Shown piece after piece: positions 44,749 through 56,896 of a DNA stretch of 64,000 nucleotides (positions within the stretch are counted from its first letter, which is position 1; each line of letters begins with the position of its first letter). The position numbers and the translations under genes are program-made. Below the pieces are notes generated by a model that had not been told where the DNA came from, searched no databases, and was given only the letters and a program-made list of their open reading frames with translations. The stretch spans positions 112,945,899 through 113,009,898 of the forward strand of contig CM057346.1 of the NCBI GenBank assembly GCA_030015575.1. Direction: 5' to 3'. The stretch is from Agapanthus africanus (taxonomy: Eukaryota; Streptophyta; Magnoliopsida; Asparagales; Amaryllidaceae).

Positions 44749-46566
44749 TGATCAGTCGAAAATATTGCATATTTTAACCAGCAATTTCCTTATCATTTGC
44801 ATCCATATAGAAGTGTACGGTATTCATAATTCACATATTAGCAAATCGGTCGCAAAATATCAAATTACATGTATTCGACCTTAAAACCGGCATTTCTAGG
44901 GAAATTGACTGCATTGCATTACATGGCATATTTTCTATATATCGCAACCCGTGTTTCGAAGTCTATGCAGGAAAAGAGAAGCTTGCTCGACCATTACACC
45001 GCTCATAAACTCACTAAATTCAAATCTGGTATTATTACAAAGGAGCAATGGAAATTCAACATATCAAAGGAAGCTAACAACAGCAGCCCAAGACCACAGA
45101 AGAAGCCACCAAGCCCAAGCTTCCTACATGGCCGCGGATCCGCGGCATGGGCTTGCTTAGGCCGCGGATCCGCGGCGGTTACAGGGGATCATCTCCTCAT
45201 TTTGGTGCAAAATTCCTGTATCAGCTCCTACAGTTCATAAATGCACTCCAACTTCCAGAAGGCTCCAGAGACTTCTACCAGATCAGCAAACACTTTGAGT
45301 TTCACTAAACTAGCCTAATCATTCTAGAACTTTCCCTAAACCCTAGCTTAAACCCTAAGCTAAAGTCTAACAAACTCTTTCAACAAACTTTGGGAGGGAA
45401 AGTTCCAATTCAAACCTAAGCCTAGGGTTTGGGAGCTCTATAAATAAGACCCTAGGCTCATTATCCCACATAATTCAACTTTGGGAATTATTCATCCAAT
45501 TAGTGAATCTATCCCCAAATCCATCTCTCTTTTCACCCTCTTCCTCAAGTTTAGTGAGAGAGCTTGTAGGAAACCCTAACCCTAATTCCAATTGAGATCA
45601 AGAATCCCGAGTACCCATTAAGCAAGAAGCCTTACAACCTTTAGGAGCGGAGCCGATCTTCAACGGAGCAAGCGATCCGAGCCGATCCATGACTCACGAA
45701 GCCGAGCGACGCCCGATCAACGAATTAGATTCTTCCTCTTGTAGTTCTTGAAGCGAATGTAATCAAAATTGTTGAGATAAATAAAGGCGATATTCTTTTA
45801 TCTTGTTTTCTTTAATTTCTGCATCATGAATTCTTTACAATTAGTAAATCTTTTCTGTGTTGTGATGTGTGAATAAAACTCCGCTTGTTAAGGAGTCGAA
45901 ACGATCTTTAGTATGATAATGTAACAAATTTGCAATCGATTCTTGAATCCCACGAGTTTGTAAACCCTAGCAAGTTCAAGAATCGACGACCCAATTCGTT
46001 GCGATGCTTTCTTGATCGACATCGCTCGAGAATGGGGAGTTCCGATCGTTTCTTGAAATTGCTAGAGGCTAGAATATAAATGGTATCCTCGAAAGAACAA
46101 GGGTTAAGAGATGAAACCCTAATTTCATCAAGAAAGCCCTAACTCTCGTCGATCACCATTGATCTAGTATCAATTCTTCGAAGGACAAGAACACGAAACC
46201 TTTTAGATTACATCACGTCTAAAGATCCGATCGATTCCTACGAGCCTCTCTTATATTCTTGATTGTTGATTGGAAATATCATCGAAACACCGATTCTTGA
46301 TTGTTTATAGTTTCTTGATTCTTGAATAAAGAATAGTGACACTCGAATACAAATCATTCTTGAATCATGTTTTCTTTTATTGTTGCTTAACTTTTCATTT
46401 CAAACGTATCAAAATACAAGTGAATCGTGCAATCCCTGTGGACGATCCGCACTCACTACAAACTACATCCGACACCGTAGTTTGATTGCGGTCAAAATAT
46501 TTTTTTGGTTGTGAAGTTCTTTACAAATTTTTCTACATACTACACAACGGGAAAAAGGAACAATCA
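44749..46566 (+). repeat. 5' LTR of the Athila element
   Basis: Starts TGATCAGTCG, ends CAATCA. TATA box TATAAATA at 45439-45446, two CCGCGGATCCGCGG palindromes (45132-45145, 45162-45175) upstream of it, and several AAACCCTA telo-box motifs (45338, 45350, 45571, 45962, 46114). The 123-codon frame at 44869-45240 is repeated at 54746-55117 because the LTR is duplicated; it is not taken as a gene. Confidence 0.95.
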
Positions 46567-46569
46567 AAA

Positions 46570-46587
46570 TGGCGCCGTTGCCGGGGA
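46570..46587 (+). promoter_or_regulatory. Primer binding site, tRNA-Asp type
   Basis: TGGCGCCGTTGCCGGGGA begins three bases after the LTR end. This is the PBS typical of Athila elements. Confidence 0.93.
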
Positions 46588-47674
46588 TCGCGCTAATTCA
46601 TTTGCATTTTTAGTTTGAAGTGAAAGAATTATTACATTTTACTTCTTGAAATCAAAATTCGTACAAACTCTTATACGTGTGTTGTGAATTGATTGCAAGG
46701 TGATCTGGAGCATTCTGTGCTGTGGAAAAATTATTTGGGATATACCAGAGAGCTGGAGATAGCAAAAGAAAGCATCTGTTGAAAAATTGTGCACTGTTCT
46801 CAATACCTGAGCGCGGAAGCGCGGCCATTACCCACAATCTGCGGCGGAACCGCGGTGTACTTGAGGGTTCTCTGAAAAATTTTTCACTCAGGTACTTTCT
46901 TGCTCTCTCCCCTCTCCTCTTTTTAGCTCCAACTAACACTTTGCTGCAGGATTCTTTGCAAATAATCGCAGCGCCGCAAAAGCAAAATTAAAATTGTGTG
47001 TGATTTTGATTTCTTGGTTGTTTGCATTCTAATACGGAAATTTAAGGGGCACGGCCAAATCCAAATTAGATGGGGATTTCATTACCCTTCCTAGGCCCCG
47101 AAAATCGCAAAACTTGCATCCGCATTACCCTCATTAATTAAAAGAAATCTAGAGAAGATTCTAAGGACTGTCGCGCTCAATTAGGACAAGAGAAGGCCGT
47201 GGGTAATTCATTGCTTATCCGCGTTTTGTTGTGGTGCCTAAGGCGAGTGTGTCTAAGGCTAGTGGTTTTTAATTAGGCCCACTACTTACGTAGTGGGGTA
47301 CCTTCCCACTTACCTGGCACTTATCCGGCCACAGGGGGACAAAGAGACAGTGGAGGATTGATCCTGCGACTTTTCTTTTGGCAGTTAGGAGCGGTCTAGA
47401 GCCGGACCTAGGTGACCACTAGATTCTAGGGTTTGTGTGCTGCATTTGTTTTGTCGCATCATTTTTTCAAAAATCCGTCCCTTTTTCAAAAGCAAGCACC
47501 GCATTCATTTACCCCTAATTATAAGTCAACGCTGCCACTTGTACTAACCCTTTTTAGTGCAAGATAGACTGGACACGGGATTCTAGTGCCCGTTTAGTCC
47601 GCGTACCTCTTATCGACTCCGAAATCGATATTTCTCCATTTACCTTTTCTTTACCTACTACCACACCCATACCG
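46588..47674 (+). other. Athila 5' leader, no gene
   Basis: About 1.1 kb of untranslated leader. The GC-rich pair GCGCGGAAGCGCGG (about 46802-46816) and GCGGCGGAACCGCGG (about 46841-46855) resembles palindromes in the LTR. No coding region recognised. Confidence 0.75.
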
Positions 47675-49498
47675 ATGGATCCGAATCCATCAAACTTCTT
47701 TAACCCTAATCTGCCGCCGTCCGTTGGTGCGCAGAATCCACCCCACATTTCTCTCCAGGAAAGATGCTATCCACATAGAGGTCCTCTTTCGACCTGCTTA
47801 TCCACACCACCAGCCAATGGGGATAACTTTGAGATTAAGCCCCAGTATATCAATCTTTTACCCAAATACTACGGACTCGAGACTGAGGACGCTTACGTTT
47901 TCATTACCAAATTTGAAAACGTATGCGCAATGATGGGTACATCACAACTTTCAGTAGATGCGATGCGTCTATGACTTCTTCCATTTACATTGTGCGATAT
48001 AGCCGAGAAGTGGCTATATAACACTACCGCACATTCTATTACGAATTGGGAAGAATTCGTCGCTGCATTCCTTAAGAAATTCTACCCACACCAAAAGACA
48101 GCTCGAATCCGTAGCGAACTGAACCAATTTGCCCAGCTCCCTGCTGAACCATTCTCTAAATACTTTGAACGTTTCAAGGATCTATTGGTTCAATGTCCTC
48201 ATCACGGCATCCCGAGATGGGAGCTTTGCCGAATCATATATGAGGGCAGTAACCCTAACACTAAACAGAGCCTTGAAAATATGTGTCAAGGTACATTTAT
48301 GACTAAGGATGATGGGGAAGCTTGGCGATACTTAGAAGAGTTCGCTGAAAAATCACTAATTTGGGAGAGTGGAACCCAACCATTGAATAGGGGTGGCGTA
48401 CACCAAACAGATGTGTCCATAGGTGTTCGAGTTGAAATGGCAGCAATGCAAAAGAAGCTCGACGCTATGGAACACAAATTTGCAGCAGCCTCCCTAAACC
48501 CAGTGTCACTCCCTAAAACTGTTTGTGGGTGCTGTTCTGATCCGTCACATTTAACGGAAGAATGTCCATTAAACTCTGCGTTTCAAGGTCACGAGCATTC
48601 TAATGCCGCATTTCAAAGACCTCGAAACGATCCATATTCTTCCACGTACAACCAGGGTTGGAGGAACCACCCGAATTTTGCTTGGAACCAAAACCAATCT
48701 CAAAACACGGTTCCAAACACGAATCAATTTCAAAGGGCTCTTCCTCCACCACAACAGCAACCCCTTCAACTCACTCAGCACCCCTACCAGTCATAAAATT
48801 TCCAAAACCAGGGCAACACTCCTGCACAGTCTAATCCTATGCAGCCCTGTTCTGACGATTTCTCTCAATTTACTCAAACCATGAAATCACTTTTATCAAA
48901 TTTCATGGAGGTTTCGACTGAGGTTAGATCTTCCGTCAATGAGATAAAGAAAAACTCAGCCTCACAAGCTGAGAGTATCAGAACGATGGAAGCTGAAATC
49001 GCACGCCTCAAAGCCGAAATGAGTGCGAGAGAAAAAAGGAAACTTCCCTCTCAACCCCTACAGAATCCTGGGCATTACAATGTAAATGCCATCACAACGT
49101 TGAGATCGGGAAGAGTGCTGAATAATAATGTCGGGGAAGATATTGATAATACTGAAAATCATATCAACACCCCGGCTGAGTCCTTTCCACACACACACAC
49201 TTCTCCTTCTGATCCTTCTTCTTCTACCAAACCACCTTCTAGTGAGCCTATTCTCCATTTGCCTTTAGGCTCAACACCTTCACCCAACCCTTATAGTTCT
49301 CCACAGACGGTCCCTACACCTCCTTTGGGACCTCGTCTACCCCCCTTTCCTTCTCCTGTGATGGACCCTGCGCTTATTGCGAAAGCACCTTACCTGAACC
49401 GGCTAAGGGCAAATAGAACGAGTCCTCATATGGAGAAAATAATAGAAATGTTCAAACAGGTTAGCATCAATATCCCTCTCCTAGATGCGATTCAGTAA
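47675..49498 (+). pseudogene. Athila gag
   Basis: Start ATG at 47675 (MDPNPSNFF). Capsid region about residues 60-230 (INLLPKYYGLETEDAYVFI, KWLYNTTAHSITNWEEF, FLKKFYPH). The zinc knuckle CGCCSDPSHLTEEC (about 48520-48561) has all four ligands (CX2CX4HX4C). The C-terminal coiled-coil (SIRTMEAEIARLKAEM) and Pro/Ser-rich tail follow. In-frame stops TGA at 47972, TAA at 48794 and TAA at 49496 interrupt one otherwise continuous frame that leads into pol. Each can be explained by a single C-to-T change. Confidence 0.9.
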
Positions 49499-52400
49499 GT
49501 CCCCGCTTATGCGAAGATTCTTAAGGACTTGTGCACTAGGAAGAGGAAGACTCAAGTGCCGAAGAAGGTCTTTATGTCTAATAATATCAGCACTGCTTTT
49601 ATACCCCAGCTTCCAAAGAAAAGAAAGGACCCAGGTTGTCCTACAATATCGATTTCGATTGGGGGTAAAAACATAAATCGTGCTCTGTTAGACCTTGGCG
49701 CAAGTGTTAACCTGCTCCCTTATTCTGTCTATGAGCAATTAGGGATTGGAGAGCTGAAACCTGCTCATTGCACTCTCCAGATGGCAGACCGATCTATCAC
49801 CAAACCAAGGGGTGAATTGGAGGATGTGTTGATAAAGGTCGGGGAATTTGTTTTCCCTGTAGACTTCATTGTGCTCGACACACATCCTGTAGCAAACCCC
49901 CGGGGCCAAATTCCGGTGATTCTAGGTCGTCCTTTCCTTGCCACTTCCAACGCCGTTATAAACTGTAGAAACGGTTCAATGAACTTATCATTTGGAAATA
50001 TGACCATTGAACTAAACATCTATAAAGTTGGAAGTCAGCCATCAGAACCCTCGGCTCATATTTTAGATGTGTGCTCTGTCCATGAGATCGCTCCCGATAG
50101 TTGTGGAGCTAAGGATCTTTGCTTTACTGATCTCGATGACATTAGCACATCTCTGTTTGACTTTGCACAAGATCTTAGTGAGGACACTTTACCTGCACAC
50201 GAGTCCTGCACTTCTGACTTTTCTCCACCCGAGTCTGTATCTTTCACAGGCTCTGAGCTTCTTTGTAAATCCAAAAATCAATCTATGACCCTTCCTTCTA
50301 TCATTTCTCCGCCTGAGTTAGATCTAAAAATTTTACCTTCTCACCTGAAATATGCTTATCTAGGTGAGAATGAGTCATTACCGGTTATCATTTCCGCTTC
50401 TCTTGCATCAGAGCAAGAGAATGCACTTTTATCGGTATTGAGATCTAACAAAGAGGCGTTTGGTTGGAGTATGGCGGACATCAAAGGGATTATTCCCCTG
50501 ATAGTTGAACATCATATACATGTGATGGATGATGCCAGACCGACCCGAGAACCACAGAGACGGTTGAATCCCGTAATGAAGGAAGCTGTCATGAAAGAGA
50601 TCGTCAAATGCTTAGATAGTGGTATTATATACCCCATCTCCGATAGCCAGTGGGTGAGTCCTATACATGTCGTTCCTAAGAAATCCGGCATCACAGTTAT
50701 CACAAATGAGGCGAATGAGTTGATTCAGACACGCGCCCAAACTGGGTGCCGTGAATGCATCGATTATAGAAAACTCAACGCTGCCACGAGGAAAGATCAT
50801 TTTCCTCTACCATTTATTGATCAAATGCTGGAACGCTTAGCGGGACGAGAGTTTTATTGTTTTATGGACGGATACTCAGGCTACAATCAGGTCCCCATCG
50901 CCAAAAAGGATCAAGATAAAACCACTTTTACTTGTCCTTTTGGTACCTTTGCTTACAGTCGCATGCCCTTTGGGTTATGCAATGCTCCCGCTACCTTTCA
51001 GCGGTGTATGATGGGGATATTCTCTGATATGGTAGAGAATTTTCTGGAGATCTTTATGGACGACTTCTCGATTTTTGGAGACTCTTTTTCTGATTGCCTA
51101 GCGAATCTTGACGCTGTTCTTACTCGTTGCAAAGAGAAGAACTTGACTTTAAACTGGGAAAAATGCCATTTTATGGTCCAAGAAGGAATAGTCCTTGGAC
51201 ATGTCATTTCACAGAAAGGCATTGAGGTTGACAGAGCTAAAGTAGATGTCATTCAAAACCTCCCTCATCCCAAAAGCGTCAAAGATATTCGCTCTTTCCT
51301 TGGCCATGCGGGCTTTTATAGGAGATTCATTAAGGATTTTAGCAAAATTGCTAGACCTTTAACACTACTCCTGGCCAAGGATACGACCTTCCATTTTGAC
51401 TCGGATTGCGAGACAGCTTTCGACTCACTTAAACACTCACTCACTTCAGCCCCCGTTTTATCATCACCAAATTGGGACTACCCCTTTGAGCTGATGTGTG
51501 ACGCATCTGATTTTGCAGTAGGTGCAGTCTTAGGACAGCACATCGAAAAGATGCCACACGTGATTTACTATGCAAGTAAGACCCTGAATGATGCGCAAAT
51601 CAATTATACAACCACCGAGAAAGAGCTTTTAGCGGTTGTATTTGCATTAGAAAAATTCAGGCCTTACTTAATTGGCTCACCTATAGTTGTGTATACTGAC
51701 CATTCCACTTTAAAACATCTTCTGGCGAAGAAAGATGCAAAAGGTCGACTAATACGTTGGATCCTACTGTTACAAGAATTTGATCTTGTTATCAAAGATA
51801 AGAAAGGATGTGAAAACGTAGTAGCTGACCACCTTTCACGCATCGTTTCTTCCCCTGTGACCCTGCCGATCAATGATTCATTCCCTGATGAACAACTCTT
51901 GAGCATATCTGCTGAACCATGGTTCAGGGATATTGTGAACTATCATGCCACAGGACTTATACCCAGCGATTGGTCAAAACAGGACAAATATCGTTTTCTA
52001 TCCCAAGTAAAACACTTTTACTGGGATGAGCCCTATTTGTTTAAATATTGTCCTGATCAGATCATTCGCCGGTGTGTCCCGAATGAAGAGTTCAAGAGTG
52101 TTCTTTCATTTTGTCATGATCAGGCCTGTGGGGGTCACTTTGGTCCTAGAAAGACAGCAGAAAAGGTTTTGCAATGTGGATTTTACTGGCCGACCTTATT
52201 CAAGGACGCATTTGAGTATTGCAAAACCTATACACAATGTCAGTATACGGGTAGAATATCCCAGAGGAATGAAATGCCTCAGCAACCCATTCTGGTTGTT
52301 GAAATGTTTGATGTTTGGGGCATTGATTTTATGGGTCCTTTTCCCAACTCCTTTGGGAATCTGTACATATTGCTGGCGGTTGATTATGTCTCAAAGTGGG

Positions 52401-53209
52401 TAGAAGCCATTCCATGTCGCACCAATGACAGGAAAGTTGTCATTAAGTTCTTAAAAGAGAATATCTTTTCGCGATTTGGACACCCACGCGCTATCATTAA
52501 CGATAATGGGACACATTTCTGCAACAGATCTTTCGAGACTCTGATGCGGAAATACTCAATCAACCACCGACTTTCTACACCCTATCACCCACAAACAAGC
52601 GGGCAGGCTGAAATCTCAAACAGACAGATCAAACTTATCCTGGAGAAAACTGTTGCTAAAAATAGAAAAGACTGGTCGACCAAATTGACGGATGCTCTTT
52701 GGGCATTCAGGACTGCATATAAGACCGACCTAGGAATGTCTCCATATAGGATAGTGTTTGGAAAAGCATGTCATTTACCCGTCGAGATAGAGCATAAAGC
52801 ATTGTGGGCTATAAAGGAAATAAATTTTGATCTAAACCTTGCTTGCAACTTTCGGAAGCTGCAACTTAACGAGCTAAGCGAACTCCGCGATGAAGCTTAT
52901 GATAATGCTGTAATCACAAAGAATAGGACTAAGGTTTTTCACGATAAAAACATTGTAAGGAAAACATTTTTACCTGGTCAACAAGTCCTTCTTTATGATT
53001 CACGATTACACCTTCACGCGGGTAAGCTCCGATCTCGATGGAAGGGACCTTTTGTTGTGCGGTCTGTATACCCGCACGGGGCGGTAGAAGTTGAAAATGT
53101 TAAAAACGGCACTGTTTTCAAAGTAAATGGACATAGATTAAAGCCGTATTATTCCACTGACCCCACGGAGGAGCTCTTGTTCTTACAAGAGCCAGTTTAT
53201 TTGGATTAA
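49499..53209 (+). pseudogene. Athila pol: protease, RT, RNase H, integrase
   Basis: Continues the gag frame after the stop at 49496; open without interruption to 53209. Counting from the Met at 49529 (1226 codons): retropepsin motif [12 protein letters not shown] at 53-64, RT with [17 protein letters not shown] and catalytic FMDD (D511, D512), RNase H (CDASD, D658), integrase HHCC finger near 870-910, and catalytic D933, D992, E1028, the last two in DX35E spacing. All catalytic residues seen are intact, so only the stops in gag and at the junction disable it. Confidence 0.95.
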
Positions 53210-54610
53210 AATTCCTCCGTCTCACCTTCATGTCCTGTATATCATTGCATCATTTTTTTGAATGAAGGTGAGTGAAAAGAGTAAGTTTGGGGGAAGTTCT
53301 TCACTTATATATTTTGCCCCCACTAATAATTCCCCCCAGTCTTACAGATTTTTGTAGGTATAGCTGTCGGCAACAGTGAGGACACTGTTGAAAACAAGTT
53401 TGGGGGAGGTTTGTGCTTATTTTCGCATCATTTGCATATCATCTGCATAAGCACAAAAACATTTTTAAAAATCTATAAAAATTGAAAAAAAATTTAAAAC
53501 CCATAAAAATTTAAAAATTTTCAAATATAAAAACAATTTTAATATTTACACCTTTTTGTATATAAATAAAGATAATGAAAGTTTAGATAGTAAAAAATTA
53601 CATCCATGAGATTAGAAAATTTTTAGAAAACTAAGAAAATTAGAAGTTTTCTTATACGAACTAGTAATAAGTAGTTATGAGCCGTTGTCCTAAGGGTTAG
53701 TAAGATGAAAGACGTCGCTAATCTGAGGATAAAAATAAGTCTGAAAAATAGTTTCTATTCTGGAAGCCAAACATTTTGAACGTTGCTACCCTGCTATTCA
53801 CACTTACACACGTCTTGAAGCCTGGGATAGTAGAGGATACCTTGAAATGCTCGTCTTAAAACCAAAAGTATAAAAAAAAAATATGGTGAAAAAAATGGAC
53901 ACTGGTTTTGTTATCACCGAGGGAAATAAAAAAATATATAGCGAGGGTGCCTCTTCATCTAGTGCCCTAAGGCCAACTGGTCTGGGAGTCACTGCTATAC
54001 CTAAGGTAGTGCAAGATTAGGAAAATACACCAAATAAGCAAGCACATGAGTAATCGGTCGGTTAGTACCTCAAGAAGTATTAACGGTCGCATGAAAGTGT
54101 GTGAGCTCATCGAAAAAAAAAATACTGAGGCTGATGGGCAAGAGTATGATAGCTTGAATTGAATTCTCCGGGTGTAGGGATGTCTTTACACACACGCAGG
54201 GTTATATGATCGATGTTTGGAAGAAAGATAGGAATGAAGAATAAGATGATGTTTTATTGAGGGAGGACGTGATTTCTGACATCTTTTCATGACCATTAAG
54301 ATAGGGCTCATGACAACCGAAAAGCTAGCTTAGTTGGAAACCCTAATTTTCAAAGTCTTTCTTTTACGATTCTTGTCTTTAAATGTAATATTCATGATCT
54401 TGCTTTTATTATTGGATTTTGTGGGTGCAATCCGCTGAAAACCCTCAGGAGACAACACTCCTCCTACTAGGGACACCTAGAGGTTTAAAGGCTTGTTGCA
54501 CGTGCTCAGTGCAATCGTGTTGCCTACAAAAGTGTGCTAGTTAGTTTTTTCTCTTTCTTTATTTTCTCCTTCTCTTTTTAATAAAACATTCGCTCGAGAC
54601 GATCGAAATT
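53210..54610 (+). other. Athila 3' untranslated region
   Basis: No ORF of note. AAGTTTGGGGG occurs at 53283-53293 and 53396-53406 in addition to the copy next to the LTR. In other Athila elements an env-like gene occupies this place; here there is only about 1.4 kb of AT-rich sequence. Confidence 0.8.
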
Positions 54611-54625
54611 AAGTTTGGGGGTATT
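54611..54625 (+). promoter_or_regulatory. Polypurine tract of the Athila element
   Basis: AAGTTTGGGGGTATT directly precedes the 3' LTR, the expected plus-strand priming site. Confidence 0.85.
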
Positions 54626-56443
54626 TAATCAGTCGAAAATATTGCATATTTTAACCGGCAATTTCCTTATCATTTGCATCCATATAGAAGTGTACGGTAT
54701 TCATAATTCACATATTAGCAAATCGGTCGCAAAATATCAAATTACATGTATTCGACCTTAAAACCGGCATTTCTAGGGAAATTGACTGCATTGCATTACA
54801 TGGCATATTTTCTATATATCGCAACCCGTGTTTCGAAGTCTATACAGGAAAAGAGAAGCTTGCTCGACCATTACACCGCTCGTAAACTCACTAAATTCAA
54901 ATCTGGTATTATTACAAAGGAGCAATGGAAATTCAACATATCAAAGGAAGCTAACAACAGCAGCCCAAGACCACAGAAGAAGCCACCAAGCCCAAGCCTC
55001 CTACATGGCCGCGGATCCGCGGCATGGGCTTGCTTAGGCCGCAGATCCGCGGCGGTTACAGGGGATCATCTCCACATTTTGGTGCAAAATTCCTGTATCA
55101 GCTCCTACAGTTCATAAATGCACTCCAACTTCCAGAAGGCTCCAGAGATTTCTACCAGATCAGCAAACACTTTGAGTTTCACTAAACTAGCCTAATCATT
55201 CTAGAACTTTCCCTAAACCCTAGCTTAAACCCTAAGCTAAAGTCTAACAAACTCTTTCAACAAACTTTCGGAGGGAAAGTTCCAATTCAAACCTAAGCCT
55301 AGGGTTTGGGAGCTCTATAAATAAGACCCTAGGCTCATTATCCCACATAATTCAACTTTGGGAATTATTCATCCAATTAGTGAATCTATCCCCAAATCCA
55401 TCTCTCTTTTCACCCTCTTCCTCAAGTTTAGTGAGAGAGCTTGTAGGAAACCCTAACCCTAATTCCAATTGAGATCAAGAATCCCGAGTACCCATTAAGC
55501 AAGAAGCCTTACAACCTTTAGGAGCGGAGCCGATCTTCAACGGAGCAAGCGATCCGAGCCGATCCACGACTCACGAAGCCGAGCGATGCCCGATCAACGA
55601 TTTACATTCTTCCTCTTGTAGTTCTTGAAGCGAATGTAATCAAAATTGTTGAGATAAATAAAGGTGATATTCTTTTATCTTGTTTTCTTTAATTTCTGCA
55701 CCATGAATTCTTTACAATTAGTAAATCTTTTCTGTGTTGTGATGTGTGAATAAAACTCCGCTTGTTAAGGAGTCGAAACGATCTTTAGTATGATGATGTA
55801 ACAAATTTGCAATCGATTCTTGAATCCCACGAGTTTGTAAACCCTAGCAAGTTCAAGAATCGACGACCCAATTCGTTGCGATGCTTTCTTGATCGACATC
55901 GCTCGAGATTGGGGAGTTCCGATCGTTTCTTGAAATTACTAGAGGCTAGAATATAAATGGTATCCTCGAAAGAACAAGGGTTAAGAGATGAAACCCTAAT
56001 TTCATCAAGAAAGCCCTAACTCTCGTCGATCACCATTGATCTAGTATCAATTCTTCGAAGGACAAGAACACGAAACCTTTTAGATTACATCACGTCTAAA
56101 GATCCGATCGATTCCTACGAGCCTCTCTTATATTCTTGATTGTTGATTGGAAATATTATCGAAACACCGATTCTTGATTGTTTATAGTTTCTTGATTCTT
56201 GAATAAAGAATAGTGACACTCGAATACAAATCATTCTTGAATCATGTTTTCTTTTATTGTTGCTTAACTTTTCATTTCAAACGTATCAAAATACAAGTGA
56301 ATCGTGCAATCCCTGTGGACGATCCGCACTCACTACAAACTACATCCGACACCATAGTTTGATTGCGGTCAAAATATTTTTTTGGTTGTGAAGTTCTTTA
56401 CAAATTTTTCTACATACCACACAACGGGAAAAACGATCAATCA
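54626..56443 (+). repeat. 3' LTR of the Athila element
   Basis: 1818 bp, same length as the 5' LTR. It starts TAATCAG instead of TGATCAG, a single change in the terminal TG. TATA box at 55316-55323. Ends CAATCA, followed by CCGCA. Confidence 0.95.
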
Positions 56444-56896
56444 CCGCACACGATGGGCAGAAAGGATGTAGCGAGCCCAGAGAAGGTAGCCCGTAGGATG
56501 CCTAGGAGTGAGCCCTATCTTATAAATTTGCCCCCACGGGTGGGCCTCACCCTGGCAGATACGCCGTCCCAAGATGTCTATGGCCGGGATCGGATGGTTC
56601 GGAATACCGGTCGTCGAAGGCTCCAGCCTCCCCGTTGGAGTCCAGTTGGGCATTTCCACAGCAAAAACCGTCCTCGGAGGGTCCATCGGTAAGAATGGGA
56701 AAGTGGGCTCCGTCGGCACCGCGCAAAGAAAACTCCGGCGACCCTGAATAATCTGACTATACCAAGATCCTCATTGAAGAAGGTTGGTGCAGTTCGGGTC
56801 ATGGGCCCGAATCATCGCCATCGCTTCCTCATCAGATGGTGACTGAGGAAAAGCAGCCTCCGAGCGAGAAAAGGGAAAGCGTGGAACAGAAGCCAT
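56444..56896 (-). pseudogene. Antisense PMD gene, exon 1 N-terminal part
   Basis: The start ATG is placed at 56896-56894 (MASVPRFPFS). The upstream reverse strand has a splice-acceptor-like TTTCAG seven bases before it, so a 5' UTR intron is possible. The frame runs to the insertion and joins the main part of exon 1 without phase change. An in-frame TGA at 56773-56771 (codon 42) truncates it; further downstream Mets exist. With the proposed introns removed and one copy of the target duplication, the total is 3825 nt, an exact multiple of three. Confidence 0.75.

Larger units (their letters stand above)
44749..56443 (+). mobile_element. Athila-type Ty3/gypsy retrotransposon, nearly intact
   Basis: Two 1818-bp LTRs, a tRNA-Asp type primer site, gag and pol in one frame, and a perfect CCGCA duplication. 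About 23 LTR differences by hand count (1.3%) make it the youngest element of this nest. Gag-pol has three in-frame stops and no frameshift. No env-like ORF is present between pol and the 3' LTR. It lies inside exon 1 of the Tat antisense gene. Confidence 0.95.

Noticed and set aside
44869-45240. 123-codon frame, present again at 54746-55117
   Set aside because: Both are the same part of the Athila LTR; duplication reflects the LTR pair, not conservation of a gene.
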